NCBI GenBank assembly: GCA_018365895.1
Contig: JAGZJD010000023.1
Coordinates: forward strand, 1-35,781
Length of the DNA stretch: 35,781 nt
Origin: Lachnospiraceae bacterium
Lineage (GTDB): Bacteria > Bacillota_A > Clostridia > Lachnospirales > Lachnospiraceae
Direction of reading: 5' to 3'
In this document: piece after piece, positions 15,476 through 23,572 of the stretch
Position numbering within the stretch: position 1 is the first letter of the stretch
Layout of the letters: each line of letters begins with the position of its first letter
Notes under the pieces: generated by a model
Databases searched by the model: none
What the model saw: the letters and a program-made list of their open reading frames with translations, nothing else
What the model was told of the DNA's origin: nothing
Program-made: the position numbers and the translations under genes

Positions 15476-16792
15476 TTATCTTCCTCTCTTTGCATTTGGA
15501 TAAATCCGATGCATTCTCTCATCCGGAAAACGTTCATCCAAACGCTGTTCTAACCGGTTAGCCGGAGTCGGATGCGCCAGCCTGTCATTATATCGATACA
15601 ATGCCGCTGCGGATAAAATCATATTCCAAACCATAAAGACAATCGAAATTTTAATAAGGAGTTTTCCGCATTTTACCGGAATCCTCTCAATCCAGCCTGA
15701 AAAAATTGGATAAAGAATTTTCAGCCAGACTACTGCTGCAATTCCCCAGAAGAAACAAAACAGCAAATTGATTCTTCCGCCGAGATTAAAAGGAATCTTG
15801 CTATAATCCCAAAATACTGTTCCAAAAACCAGCTCTGTAAAAATACTGCAAATATATTCATAAGCGCCGCCTAAAATTGTCCCATAGAGAAAAATATAGC
15901 GATCATTTTTATCTTTATATTTATATAAAAATAAAGTCAAAAATACACATCCAAGTCCCCACACAATACTAAAAGGACCATACACCACACTGCTTCGGCT
16001 CATCCATCTTCCGGCTGTGATCCTGCAAAAAATCGTTTCAGTAATATCCCCAAGAAATGCACCGATGAAAAAAAGTCCAACCAGTTTGTCAAAACAACAT
16101 CCTTCTGCAAAAATTGATGACGATTGCGTGGAATCAGTTGATCCTCCTGTTACAGTAGCTTCTTTTACATTTGGATAAGCCTTCTCGATTCGTTTTTCTA
16201 CATATCCCGTTAATGCATTCCCCAAGTTCTTTGAAATCCGCTGTGCATAGCCGACAAACCGTTTTGTCTGAAGGGATTGTTTTAGTTTAAACACCGCAGC
16301 TATACAACAGATACTGTCAAAAATAACAATCATCCCAATCATCAGCCCGGCAATTAGCAAAATCTTGTCCGGAATCATATGAAGCAATGAAGAAATAAAT
16401 GGATTCACAAACTTAATGCTGACAACCCCACTAAGTCCAAACAGAAACAAGTGTGAAAAGCGAACATAACCTTGGAATTGAAGACGGCTTTTACTATAAT
16501 CCCACCACTTTGTGTTAAAGATTTTTTCCAATATTAAACCTGTCATTACAATAACAAAAAACGCAAGCACACTACTTCCGAGAAACAAGAAAAAGAAACG
16601 TTCTTTTAATTCCGGAAGAAAAATACAATAGAAAACTTCGATCACACCGTAAATAGGGCAAAGCGGAAGATTTAAAAATCCAGTATTAACAAATTCTTTT
16701 CTGCGAAATGCATTTGCAATTACCCCGGCAATCCATCCAATCAATGAGTAAAAAAGAAAAATCCAAAACAAATCTTCCCATGTGTAATACAT
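15476..16792 (-). CDS. Membrane protein with two CmpB-type (putative ABC transporter type IV) domains
   Basis: This 438-residue polytopic membrane protein contains two copies of the domain called 'putative ABC-transporter type IV' or CmpB (PF06541 by memory). Each half has the order of a G-rich first helix, a GPF/LCPIYG-type segment and a W-D-Y-S motif: WWDYSKSRLQFQGY near residues 96-109 and FWDYSKIPFNLGG near 322-334. A soluble loop (about 180-225) with a Ser/Thr-rich patch separates the halves. The C-terminal 40 residues are charged. The biochemical function of the family is not established, and no ATPase gene is adjacent. Two adjacent ATGs exist (16795, 16792); the second has better spacing from AGAGGTGA. 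It has its own promoter and sits between recG and the SASP gene. Confidence 0.8.
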   Translation of the reverse strand: MYYTWEDLFWIFLFYSLIGWIAGVIANAFRRKEFVNTGFLNLPLCPIYGVIEVFYCIFLPELKERFFFLFLGSSVLAFFVIVMTGLILEKIFNTKWWDYSKSRLQFQGYVRFSHLFLFGLSGVVSIKFVNPFISSLLHMIPDKILLIAGLMIGMIVIFDSICCIAAVFKLKQSLQTKRFVGYAQRISKNLGNALTGYVEKRIEKAYPNVKEATVTGGSTDSTQSSSIFAEGCCFDKLVGLFFIGAFLGDITETIFCRITAGRWMSRSSVVYGPFSIVWGLGCVFLTLFLYKYKDKNDRYIFLYGTILGGAYEYICSIFTELVFGTVFWDYSKIPFNLGGRINLLFCFFWGIAAVVWLKILYPIFSGWIERIPVKCGKLLIKISIVFMVWNMILSAAALYRYNDRLAHPTPANRLEQRLDERFPDERMHRIYPNAKRGR

Positions 16793-16825
16793 CATGTCAC
16801 CTCTTCTGTAAAATATATAAAAGAT

Positions 16826-16854
16826 ACTATAGCCAACGCCATGATAAATTGCAA
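16826..16854 (-). promoter_or_regulatory. Housekeeping promoter for the CmpB-type gene
   Basis: Minus strand: -35 TTGCAA (16849-16854), 17-base spacer, -10 TATAGT (16826-16831), 33 bases before the start. It lies in the short gap after recG. Confidence 0.6.
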
Positions 16855-16892
16855 TGAGAATTTATGGAAGAAACAGATTATTTATAAATTGT

Positions 16893-18956
16893 TTATAGAT
16901 TTTTTCGAATCCGCTCTGTTTCAGATAATAATTGCTCCATTCGTTTTGCAAGAAGACGATGGTTTTCTTTTTCCAGTGTTGGATCTTCTTTCCAAATGGT
17001 TCCTGCTGCTTCATTGGCATTTTGAAGAATTTTGGCATCCTGAAAGATATCTCCCAGCTTAAAGTCCATTACACCGCTTTGGCGAATCCCAAAAAGATCT
17101 CCCGGTCCCCGCAATTTCAGATCCTCATTTGCTATATAAAATCCATCATTCGAGTGATTTAAAATTTCAAGGCGTTCCTTTGTCTCCCTGGATTTTGATG
17201 CAGTCATAAAAATACAGTATGACTGGTGCTCTCCCCGGCCAACCCTTCCACGGAGCTGATGAAGCTGTGCCAGACCAAATCGTTCTGCATTCTCTACCAT
17301 CATTACGGTTGCATTCGGTACATTAATTCCAACTTCAATGACGGTCGTTGATACAAGAATCCCTATTTCCCGTCTGGCAAATGCTTCCATAATCCGATCT
17401 TTCTCTGTCTGCTTCATTTTCCCGTGCAAATATCCGACTTTAATCTCATCTCCCAATGCTTCCTGCAGCACAGCCGCATAGTCAATAACATTTTCCGCCT
17501 CCATATGTTCGCTTTCTTCGACCATCGGACAGATTACATAACACTGACGTCCTTCCAGCACCTGCTTTTTCATAAACTGATAGGCTGTTTTTCGATATCC
17601 GGTATCCACTACGCAGTTTTTGATCGGAAGACGATTGGCTGGAAGCTCATCCACCGCTGAAATATCAAGATCACCATAGAGAATAATTCCTAATGTTCTT
17701 GGAATCGGTGTCGCGCTCATAACGAGAATATGCGGGCACGTTCCTTTCCCTGCCAGCGTTTCTCTTTGACGAACGCCAAAGCGATGCTGTTCATCCGTCA
17801 CAACAAGTCCAAGATTATGATAATTGACTTTATCTTGAATCAGCGCATGTGTCCCGATAATGATATCGGCCTCTCCATTTTCAATTTGTGCATATGCCTC
17901 TCTTTTTTCTTTAGCTTTCATAGAACCGGTAAGCAAAAGCGGCGTAAGCGGAATATCATATGTCAGAAACAGTTCCTTTACCGTCTCAAAATGCTGTCTT
18001 GCAAGCACCTCTGTCGGCGCCATCAATGCACCCTGACAGCCGTTAAAGCCAGCTAACATCAATGCCAATACCGCAAGAATCGTCTTTCCGGAACCAACAT
18101 CTCCCTGTACAAGACGGGACATCACATATGTTCCTGACATATCATCAGAAATCTCTTTCCATACCTTTTTCTGTGCATTTGTTAGCTCATAAGGAAGTTT
18201 TTTGATAAAAGCCTCAACTTCTTCCTTTTTCTGAATCTGTAAAGTATTCTCTGCCCTGCTTTCTTCTGCTTTTAAATGCCGCAGTGCCATAACAAACAGA
18301 AAGAATTCTTCAAAAACAAATCGCTCTCTTGCATGATAATAATTCTCTTTGGAAAGCGGAAAATGAATCCCCTTCAAAGCATAATTATACTCCGCAAGCT
18401 GATACTTCTTGCGGATTTCTTCCGGAAGAAATTCCGGCTGCAGATCTATCTGTTCCAACGCCTGCCGAACCGCTTTCATAATCGTGTGATTGGTGATTCC
18501 GTTTGTCAGAGGATATACTGGCTGCAATGTATCTTTTTTATTTTCATAAGAAGATGGTGGTTGAAAAATCTCCGGATGCTCCAGAATTAATCGTCCCCGT
18601 TTATTTACTGCACGGCCTCTCAAAATGACAGGCATACTGCTGTGCAATGTATGTCGCAAAAAGGGCATACGAAACCATACAGCCTGAATTGTTCCGGTAA
18701 GATCTTTAATCTGCGCAGATACAATCTGCATCCGTGGATTTCCACCTAACTGCACCGCGCCAAAAACAGCACCGCTTACAGTTACTACATGACCTTCTTC
18801 CACTTCTTTAATGGGAATCGGATCCTCATACACGTCATAGCTTCTTGGAAAATATTTTAGAAGATCTCCTATCGTATAAATCTCAAGCTTTCCAAAAAGC
18901 TGCGCTGTTTTTTCTCCGATTCCTTTTAAGGTGCTAATATTTGCTAATTCATTCAT
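16893..18956 (-). CDS. recG: ATP-dependent DNA helicase RecG
   Basis: RecG remodels stalled replication forks and moves Holliday junctions. The 687-residue protein has an N-terminal wedge/OB-fold domain (about 1-200) and a superfamily 2 helicase core. Walker A GDVGSGKT is at 285-292, DEQH box at 388-391, SATPIPRTLG shortly after, and QLRGRVGRG near 580 as motif VI. The ATG at 18956 is chosen from family comparison (MNELANIS...); the ribosome binding site, CAGGTAGAAG, is weak, and the frame is open 13 codons upstream. It follows fakA with an 88-base gap containing a hairpin. The order rpmB, asp23, fakA, recG is conserved in Firmicutes. Confidence 0.96.
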   Translation of the reverse strand: MNELANISTLKGIGEKTAQLFGKLEIYTIGDLLKYFPRSYDVYEDPIPIKEVEEGHVVTVSGAVFGAVQLGGNPRMQIVSAQIKDLTGTIQAVWFRMPFLRHTLHSSMPVILRGRAVNKRGRLILEHPEIFQPPSSYENKKDTLQPVYPLTNGITNHTIMKAVRQALEQIDLQPEFLPEEIRKKYQLAEYNYALKGIHFPLSKENYYHARERFVFEEFFLFVMALRHLKAEESRAENTLQIQKKEEVEAFIKKLPYELTNAQKKVWKEISDDMSGTYVMSRLVQGDVGSGKTILAVLALMLAGFNGCQGALMAPTEVLARQHFETVKELFLTYDIPLTPLLLTGSMKAKEKREAYAQIENGEADIIIGTHALIQDKVNYHNLGLVVTDEQHRFGVRQRETLAGKGTCPHILVMSATPIPRTLGIILYGDLDISAVDELPANRLPIKNCVVDTGYRKTAYQFMKKQVLEGRQCYVICPMVEESEHMEAENVIDYAAVLQEALGDEIKVGYLHGKMKQTEKDRIMEAFARREIGILVSTTVIEVGINVPNATVMMVENAERFGLAQLHQLRGRVGRGEHQSYCIFMTASKSRETKERLEILNHSNDGFYIANEDLKLRGPGDLFGIRQSGVMDFKLGDIFQDAKILQNANEAAGTIWKEDPTLEKENHRLLAKRMEQLLSETERIRKNL

Positions 18957-19000
18957 ACTTCTACCTGCTGTCACTCCTGCCTTTTCCCGGCACAAAATTT

Positions 19001-19029
19001 ACGCCCGGAAGAATATATCCTCCAGGCGT
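19001..19029 (-). terminator. Hairpin between fakA and recG (terminator or attenuator)
   Basis: ACGCCCGGAAG (19001-19011) pairs with CCTCCAGGCGT (19019-19029) over 11 positions including wobble pairs, with a 7-base loop. On the minus strand it is followed by AAATTTTGT, a poor T-run, so it could lower rather than stop transcription into recG, or stabilise the fakA message. Confidence 0.5.
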
Positions 19030-19044
19030 TCTTACATCTATTTT

Positions 19045-20721
19045 CTATTCTACAGCCAAGACATAATAATAAATCGGCTGCCCTCCAAAATGAGTATCCA
19101 CATCAAGTTCAGGATAGAGCTCTTCAATTTCCGCTGTCAGTACACTGGCATCTTCCTCCAGAACATCTTCTCCGTAGTAGAGACTGATAAGTTCAGAATC
19201 CTCATCCACAAGTTCTGTCAGCATTTCTTTCAAAGTGGCATCAATTCCGCTTCCTACTGCCAGAATTCCGGCATCTCCGATTCCCATAATATCGCCTTCA
19301 TGAATTTCTTTTTCATCAATCTTTGTATCACGAACAGCATATGTTACCTGCCCTGTTTTCACTCGCTTAATTTCTTCCAGCATCGTCTCTTCGTTCTCCT
19401 GCGGAGTTGCCTCTGGCATGAAGTTGATAACAGCTGTGATTCCCTGCGGAACTGTCTTCGTTGGAAGCACGATAATCTCCTTATCATCAACAAGCGCCTT
19501 TGCCTGATTAGCAGCAAGAATAATGTTCTTATTATTTGGAAGAATGAAAATGCAATCTGCATTAACTTCATCAATAGCTTTGAGCATATCCTCTGTACTT
19601 GGATTCATTGTCTGTCCGCCTTCGATAATATAATCTACACCAAGTTCTCTAAAGATATCATTCAAACCGGCGCCAATAGAAACTGCGACAAATCCCATCG
19701 GTTTTCTAGGTTCATTCTTCTTTGCTTCCTGAGCCTCTTCCTGTTGCTGTTTTGCCAGTTTTTCGGCATCCCGAATCAATTTTTCCTGATGTTCTTCGCG
19801 CATATTATCAATCTTCATACGAGAAAGCTGACCAAATGTCAGTGCTTTCTGAATCGCAAGTCCCGGATCATTTGTATGCACATGTACTTTTACAACTTCA
19901 TCGTCTGCAACGCAAACAATAGAATCTCCAATGGATTCCAGATATGCTTTAAATTCATGTTCATCTTTCTCAGTCAATTCCTTTTCTGTCAGAATAATAA
20001 ATTCTGTACAATATCCAAACTTGATCTCTGCAGCAGTGTCAGCTGAAATCTTAGTCACATTAACAGAGGAAGCAGCCGGCGCAATTGCACTGTAATCAAT
20101 TTCTTTACCGAGGAATGCATCATATGCACCGCGAATTGTTTCAAGAAGTCCCTGTCCACCAGAGTCCACTACGCCTGCCTCTTTTAAGACCGGAAGCATC
20201 TCTGGTGTCTGATCCAGAACTTCCTGTGCATAAGTAATTACCTGCGGAATAAATTCTTCCAGATCATCTGTCTCTTCTGCCAACTCCAGACCTTTCTCGG
20301 CAATCCCTCTTGCAACAGTGAGAATCGTTCCTTCCTTCGGTTTCATAACCGCTTTATAAGCTGTCTCTTTTGCCTTCACAAGGGCATTCGCAAGAATCAT
20401 TACATCAATTTCTTCATATTCACGGATTCCTTTTGTAAATCCTCTCAATAACTGAGAAAGAATTACACCAGAGTTTCCACGCGCCCCTCTTAAAGAACCA
20501 GAAGAAATCGCCTTCGCAAGCGTTGCCATATCAGGATTTACAAGCGCTGTTACTTCCTTTGCAGCTGACATAATCGTCAGTGTCATATTTGTACCCGTAT
20601 CTCCGTCCGGAACCGGGAATACATTCAATTCATTAATAAACTCTTTCTTTGCTTCAAGATTCGAAGCACCTGCAAGAAACATCTTTGCAAGCAGTTCTAC
20701 ATTGATTGTCTTCGTTGCCAC
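19045..20721 (-). CDS. fakA: DAK2-domain fatty acid kinase FakA (YloV family)
   Basis: FakA phosphorylates fatty acids bound to FakB carrier proteins, making acyl phosphate for phospholipid synthesis. The N-terminal DAK2 (DhaL-like) nucleotide-binding domain shows NVFPVPDGDTGTNM near residues 34-47 and SLRGARGNSGVILSQ near 80-94. A middle domain (about 220-300) follows, with a C-terminal EDD-like domain (about 330-558). The length of 558 is usual for YloV. The start is a GTG at 20721 with AAGGAGG 9 bases upstream; the frame continues 9 codons further without a better site. It follows the Asp23 gene by 19 bases, an arrangement conserved in Firmicutes. No fakB is in the window. Confidence 0.92.
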   Translation of the reverse strand: MATKTINVELLAKMFLAGASNLEAKKEFINELNVFPVPDGDTGTNMTLTIMSAAKEVTALVNPDMATLAKAISSGSLRGARGNSGVILSQLLRGFTKGIREYEEIDVMILANALVKAKETAYKAVMKPKEGTILTVARGIAEKGLELAEETDDLEEFIPQVITYAQEVLDQTPEMLPVLKEAGVVDSGGQGLLETIRGAYDAFLGKEIDYSAIAPAASSVNVTKISADTAAEIKFGYCTEFIILTEKELTEKDEHEFKAYLESIGDSIVCVADDEVVKVHVHTNDPGLAIQKALTFGQLSRMKIDNMREEHQEKLIRDAEKLAKQQQEEAQEAKKNEPRKPMGFVAVSIGAGLNDIFRELGVDYIIEGGQTMNPSTEDMLKAIDEVNADCIFILPNNKNIILAANQAKALVDDKEIIVLPTKTVPQGITAVINFMPEATPQENEETMLEEIKRVKTGQVTYAVRDTKIDEKEIHEGDIMGIGDAGILAVGSGIDATLKEMLTELVDEDSELISLYYGEDVLEEDASVLTAEIEELYPELDVDTHFGGQPIYYYVLAVE

Positions 20722-20740
20722 AATCGTGTTCCTCCTTAGA

Positions 20741-21100
20741 TTAATCAATTACACGCACGCCTTCCACGTAGATATTGATTTTATCTACCGGCATTCCTGT
20801 AAATTCTTTTACTTTATATTTTACATTGCTGATCAGATTATCTGCAACCGCAGAAATACTTACACCATAAGCTACAATGACATGAAAGTCAAGTGTAATA
20901 CGATTATCATCAGAGATTCCAACCTGAATTCCGTGTGTAAGGCTCTCTTTTTTTAAAAGTCTTACAAGGCCGTCTTTCACATTGACTGCCGCCATACCAA
21001 CAATTCCAAAACATTCCACTGCAACAGATCCTGCATATTTCGCAATAACTTCTGAATCTACTGTAATAATTCCAAGTTCTGTACTCATATTGCCTCTCAT
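20741..21100 (-). CDS. Asp23/Gls24-family envelope stress protein (YloU)
   Basis: Asp23/Gls24 proteins are small cytoplasmic proteins that attach near the membrane and are linked with alkaline or envelope stress. The 119-residue protein has the family pattern: GIITVDSEVIAKYAG near 9-23, a central CFGIVGMA segment, a VAYGVSISAVADNL helix, and the closing VDKINIYVEGVRV. The ATG at 21100 has GGAGG 8 bases upstream. It starts the asp23-fakA transcript from a good promoter and is divergent from rpmB, the usual arrangement. Confidence 0.92.
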   Translation of the reverse strand: MRGNMSTELGIITVDSEVIAKYAGSVAVECFGIVGMAAVNVKDGLVRLLKKESLTHGIQVGISDDNRITLDFHVIVAYGVSISAVADNLISNVKYKVKEFTGMPVDKINIYVEGVRVID

Positions 21101-21153
21101 AATCTATACCTCCAATTCTATTTTAGAATTTCTTACGCATACTTAACATATGT

Positions 21154-21182
21154 ATTATACTCTTTTTCCCTTTGCTTTACAA
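21154..21182 (-). promoter_or_regulatory. Housekeeping promoter for asp23-fakA
   Basis: Minus strand: -35 TTGTAA (21177-21182), 17-base spacer, perfect -10 TATAAT (21154-21159), about 53 bases before the asp23 ATG. It lies back to back with the rpmB promoter. Confidence 0.72.
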
Positions 21183-21219
21183 CAATTTTGCAAAAAATAA
21201 AATAATCATAAATAATCAC

Positions 21220-21248
21220 TTGCATTTTTGATTGTTATCTGCTACAAT
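21220..21248 (+). promoter_or_regulatory. Housekeeping promoter for rpmB
   Basis: -35 TTGCAT (21220-21225), 17-base spacer, -10 TACAAT (21243-21248). The leader to the ATG is about 45 bases and ends with AGGAGGTG. Confidence 0.78.
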
Positions 21249-21301
21249 AACGAGTGTTGTGAGTCTAGTAAGACTATTTAAGATCGTTAGGAGGTGCAGT
21301 C

Positions 21302-21490
21302 ATGGCTAAATGTGCTATTTGTGAAAAGGGTGCTCATTTCGGAAACAATGTAAGCCACTCTAATAGAAAAACACCAAAAATGTGGAAATCAAATGTAAAA
21401 TCAGTCAGAGTTAAAACAGAAGGTGGCGCTACAAAGAAAATGTACGTGTGTACTTCTTGCTTAAGATCTGGAAAAGTTGAAAGAGCTTAA
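21302..21490 (+). CDS. rpmB: 50S ribosomal protein L28
   Basis: L28 is a small protein of the large ribosomal subunit near the exit-site region. The 62-residue sequence begins MAKCAICEKG and has the conserved SHSNRKTPKMW stretch (19-29). Two CxxC pairs (C4/C7 and CTSC, C50/C53) mark the zinc-binding form of L28. Ribosome binding site AGGAGGTG is optimally placed. It is transcribed alone, with a terminator right after it, divergent from asp23-fakA. Confidence 0.98.
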   Translation: MAKCAICEKGAHFGNNVSHSNRKTPKMWKSNVKSVRVKTEGGATKKMYVCTSCLRSGKVERA

Positions 21491-21502
21491 TTTTACGAAG
21501 AG

Positions 21503-21537
21503 AAACCGGGACGAGTAATCGCCTCGGTTTTATTTTT
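21503..21537 (+). terminator. Terminator of rpmB
   Basis: AAACCG and CGGTTT arms, extended inward with partly paired bases around a small AGTAAT loop region, are followed by TATTTTTT. It begins 13 bases after the rpmB stop. Confidence 0.78.
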
Positions 21538-21557
21538 TATTCCTAATATAAATAATA

Positions 21558-21593
21558 TAAAAAAAGAGACAGCATTCCTACAAGAACTGCTCT
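21558..21593 (-). terminator. Terminator of the 45-residue peptide gene / gerW transcript
   Basis: On the minus strand AGAGCAG pairs with CTG-T-CTCT (one bulged base) around a loop of about 14 bases, followed by seven T. It lies 12 bases past the stop of the small gene and converges on the rpmB terminator. Confidence 0.6.
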
Positions 21594-21604
21594 CCCCTTT
21601 TTAT

Positions 21605-21742
21605 TCAACAGCAAAATAATCGGTACCCTACAAACAGACATAATAATGCGAGTAAACTGCCGACAAAAGTACCCGGCAAACACATCATTACTACTAAACC
21701 AATCGCAACACAAAACAATCCAAATCCAATAAGCCTTTTCAA
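21605..21742 (-). CDS. 45-residue hydrophobic membrane peptide of unknown function
   Basis: A 46-codon frame begins at TTG (21742) with GAGGAG 7 bases upstream and ends at TGA (21605-21607). The product starts with a Lys-Arg pair, has a first hydrophobic helix (about residues 4-22), a Pro-Gly-Thr turn (23-25) and a second hydrophobic helix (26-39), and ends in Leu-Phe-Cys-Cys. Two antiparallel spans or a re-entrant hairpin are likely. I recall similar short proteins ending in NLFCC or YRLFCC in Lachnospiraceae, which supports a real gene, but I know no function. A terminator follows directly. It lies 63 bases after gerW, with no clear housekeeping promoter in the gap, so it may be part of the gerW transcript. 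Confidence 0.62.
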   Translation of the reverse strand: MKRLIGFGLFCVAIGLVVMMCLPGTFVGSLLALLCLFVGYRLFCC

Positions 21743-21805
21743 AATATTACTCCTCTGACATGTGTTACTATAGTTTATGCCTGAACAAATCCGCTTATCA
21801 CACTT

Positions 21806-22204
21806 TTATTTCATCTCTTCTTTTACTGCTGCATCTAAAATATCATCAACATCTGCTTCCGTTACCCTATCTTTTTTTCCAGAAAATTTATCTACCAGAT
21901 CCGGAACCATATCAAGAATCTTTGTCATCGTATCCTGATTTTTAATATTCACGAGCCTCGTTGTACCATTCTTAATCACAAGTACGGCGCTTGGAGTAAT
22001 CTTACCACCAACACCACCAGCCCCCTTATCTTTTTTATCTCCCTGAAAAGAGCCTGCTCCAATCGCAAACGAAACATCTACAAGTGGTACGATAATCGTA
22101 TCATCAATATGAATTGCATCTCCCACCACTGTTTTAGATGAAATCACACTGTCGATTCCCTGAAGCAATGTTCCAACAGTATTTTTAAAATTATTTTCTG
22201 CCAT
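21806..22204 (-). CDS. gerW: GerW-family sporulation protein (YtfJ)
   Basis: GerW (YtfJ) is a spore protein needed for proper germination in B. subtilis, where the gene is made in the forespore. The 132-residue protein shows the family core: a short helical N-terminus, VGDAIHIDDTIIVPLVDVSFAIG (start near 27), a Gly-rich GAGGVGGKI segment (61-69) and PSAVLVIKNG (71-80). The ATG at 22204 has AAAGGAGGA upstream. The gene order DUF2953 protein then gerW matches ytfI-ytfJ in B. subtilis, which supports the call. Confidence 0.92.
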   Translation of the reverse strand: MAENNFKNTVGTLLQGIDSVISSKTVVGDAIHIDDTIIVPLVDVSFAIGAGSFQGDKKDKGAGGVGGKITPSAVLVIKNGTTRLVNIKNQDTMTKILDMVPDLVDKFSGKKDRVTEADVDDILDAAVKEEMK

Positions 22205-22238
22205 ATCTTGTATTCCTCCTTTGATTCATGTCCTGCCG

Positions 22239-23201
22239 TTACCATCTGAATTTTTTTATATCTCTGACAGTCATACGTAATTCACGACTTCGCAGCAGTC
22301 GTATTGCTGTTCTTACAAATGTTCCAACTCGAAGTTTTCCTTTGGCAAAAACCTCTCCCTCTAAAACACATTCCTCAAATTCCGGTATGATTTCTAATGA
22401 ATCTCCTAGGAATGGATATATAATCCCAAGCAGAGCCAATGTGTTTCCAGTTAGATACGGATCTGAAAATCCGAAACGAAGTTTACCGTGAAGTTCTTTT
22501 GGTTTCAGAATAATCAAAACTCTTCGGAGTTCGGAAACTCCAACAGAAAATGCCTTTCGATGCTCTTCCTGCGCAAGAAATTCTGTCAAACGATCTTTTC
22601 TCTCAATGAATACTTCTATTTTATCACAAATTCCGGTAATTGTATATTTTATCTTTACCCAGATTGCTTTTATCTTATTCCAGAAATCCAATATTTTCCG
22701 GAACCATGCTCCATCCGCTTCTTTATCCGGCGCAGTCTTCTTTTTTTCCTCTGTCTTTTGTTTTTCCTTTTCTTTTTCTTCTATTTTTTGAGTAAAATCC
22801 TTTTCTTTGAGAATCTCTTCTTTTTGAAAACTCTGTTCTGCCTTCTGTTCTTCTTTCCGATCAGAACTTTCCAATATGTTGTCCTGTTTCTCCTTTAGAA
22901 AATTTTCAGTTTCTTCCGATTCCTCTTTTTCTTTTACAGGAAAAAGCTGTTTCCATGCTGCTCTTACACAAAAATCTGTTTCTATCCCATTAACACGAAT
23001 CCGGGCTGCAACAAGACGCAGAAACCATGAAACATGTATATCAGCTTCCAAAGAATCCTGCATACCACGCGAGCGAAAAAAGATTTCATATCTGACCGGA
23101 ACAAAAAGAAGGATGCCGATTAACAACAGGCACATACAAAGAATCACAGCCAACGCTATCCCGATTATTTTTAAAATCCACAATAAGATATGTAAAATCA
23201 T
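22239..23201 (-). CDS. DUF2953 membrane protein (YtfI family)
   Basis: This 320-residue protein starts with a strong membrane helix (about residues 4-33), continues with a beta-type segment ending VRVNGIETDF near 70-78, then a long, low-complexity Lys/Glu/Gln-rich linker (about 90-165), and a conserved C-terminal part (about 168-320) with GKLRFGFSDPYLTG near 244-257, a DUF2953 signature. The function is unknown. It lies just upstream of gerW, the arrangement seen as ytfI-ytfJ in B. subtilis, so a role in spores or the spore envelope is plausible. The linker is longer than in bacilli. Ribosome binding site AAAGGG lies before the ATG at 23201. Confidence 0.85.
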   Translation of the reverse strand: MILHILLWILKIIGIALAVILCMCLLLIGILLFVPVRYEIFFRSRGMQDSLEADIHVSWFLRLVAARIRVNGIETDFCVRAAWKQLFPVKEKEESEETENFLKEKQDNILESSDRKEEQKAEQSFQKEEILKEKDFTQKIEEKEKEKQKTEEKKKTAPDKEADGAWFRKILDFWNKIKAIWVKIKYTITGICDKIEVFIERKDRLTEFLAQEEHRKAFSVGVSELRRVLIILKPKELHGKLRFGFSDPYLTGNTLALLGIIYPFLGDSLEIIPEFEECVLEGEVFAKGKLRVGTFVRTAIRLLRSRELRMTVRDIKKFRW

Positions 23202-23219
23202 GTTTTGATGCCCTTTCTC

Positions 23220-23561
23220 TTATTCTGTCATTTCATTATCCTGCATCTGTTTCAAAAAATATTCCCGAAGTTCAACCCCACCAGTTTTTCTTAATACATC
23301 CTCTGTAATCTGTTCCACAAGTCCTACTGCTTCTTCATAGCTGTCCGCAATCCCAATGACTCTGCACTCATCCTTTTGAGGAGAAAATTCTTTTTGTCGG
23401 AACATAGCCGCATCAAAAAATTCTAATTGGTTTTCTCCGCGAACTGCTAAAACGATCAGATAAAGATGCAGCTGTATTTTATTATGTGCTAAACGCCAAA
23501 TAATTTTGGCTTTTTTTTCGCATAAAGCTTCACTTAAATATAATTCTTTGTAATACTGCAT
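23220..23561 (-). CDS. Small conserved protein of unknown function
   Basis: This 113-residue soluble protein has no domain I can name with confidence. It appears to be a mixed alpha/beta fold: a beta-hairpin-like LHLYLIVLAVRGENQLEFF stretch near residues 32-50 and a helix SYEEAVGLVEQITEDVLRK near 74-92. No membrane span is seen. The ATG at 23561 is preferred; in-frame GTGs at 23573 and 23570 overlap the PBP stop and are too near it. It lies between the PBP gene and the DUF2953 gene, with gaps of 11 and 18 bases, so it is in the same operon. Confidence 0.7.
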   Translation of the reverse strand: MQYYKELYLSEALCEKKAKIIWRLAHNKIQLHLYLIVLAVRGENQLEFFDAAMFRQKEFSPQKDECRVIGIADSYEEAVGLVEQITEDVLRKTGGVELREYFLKQMQDNEMTE

Positions 23562-23572
23562 AGCATTCACCA

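Noticed and set aside
18931..20046. 371-codon open frame on the plus strand
   Set aside because: It is antisense to fakA and recG, both strongly supported; its product is Cys/Phe/Ile-rich without domains and has no ribosome binding site.
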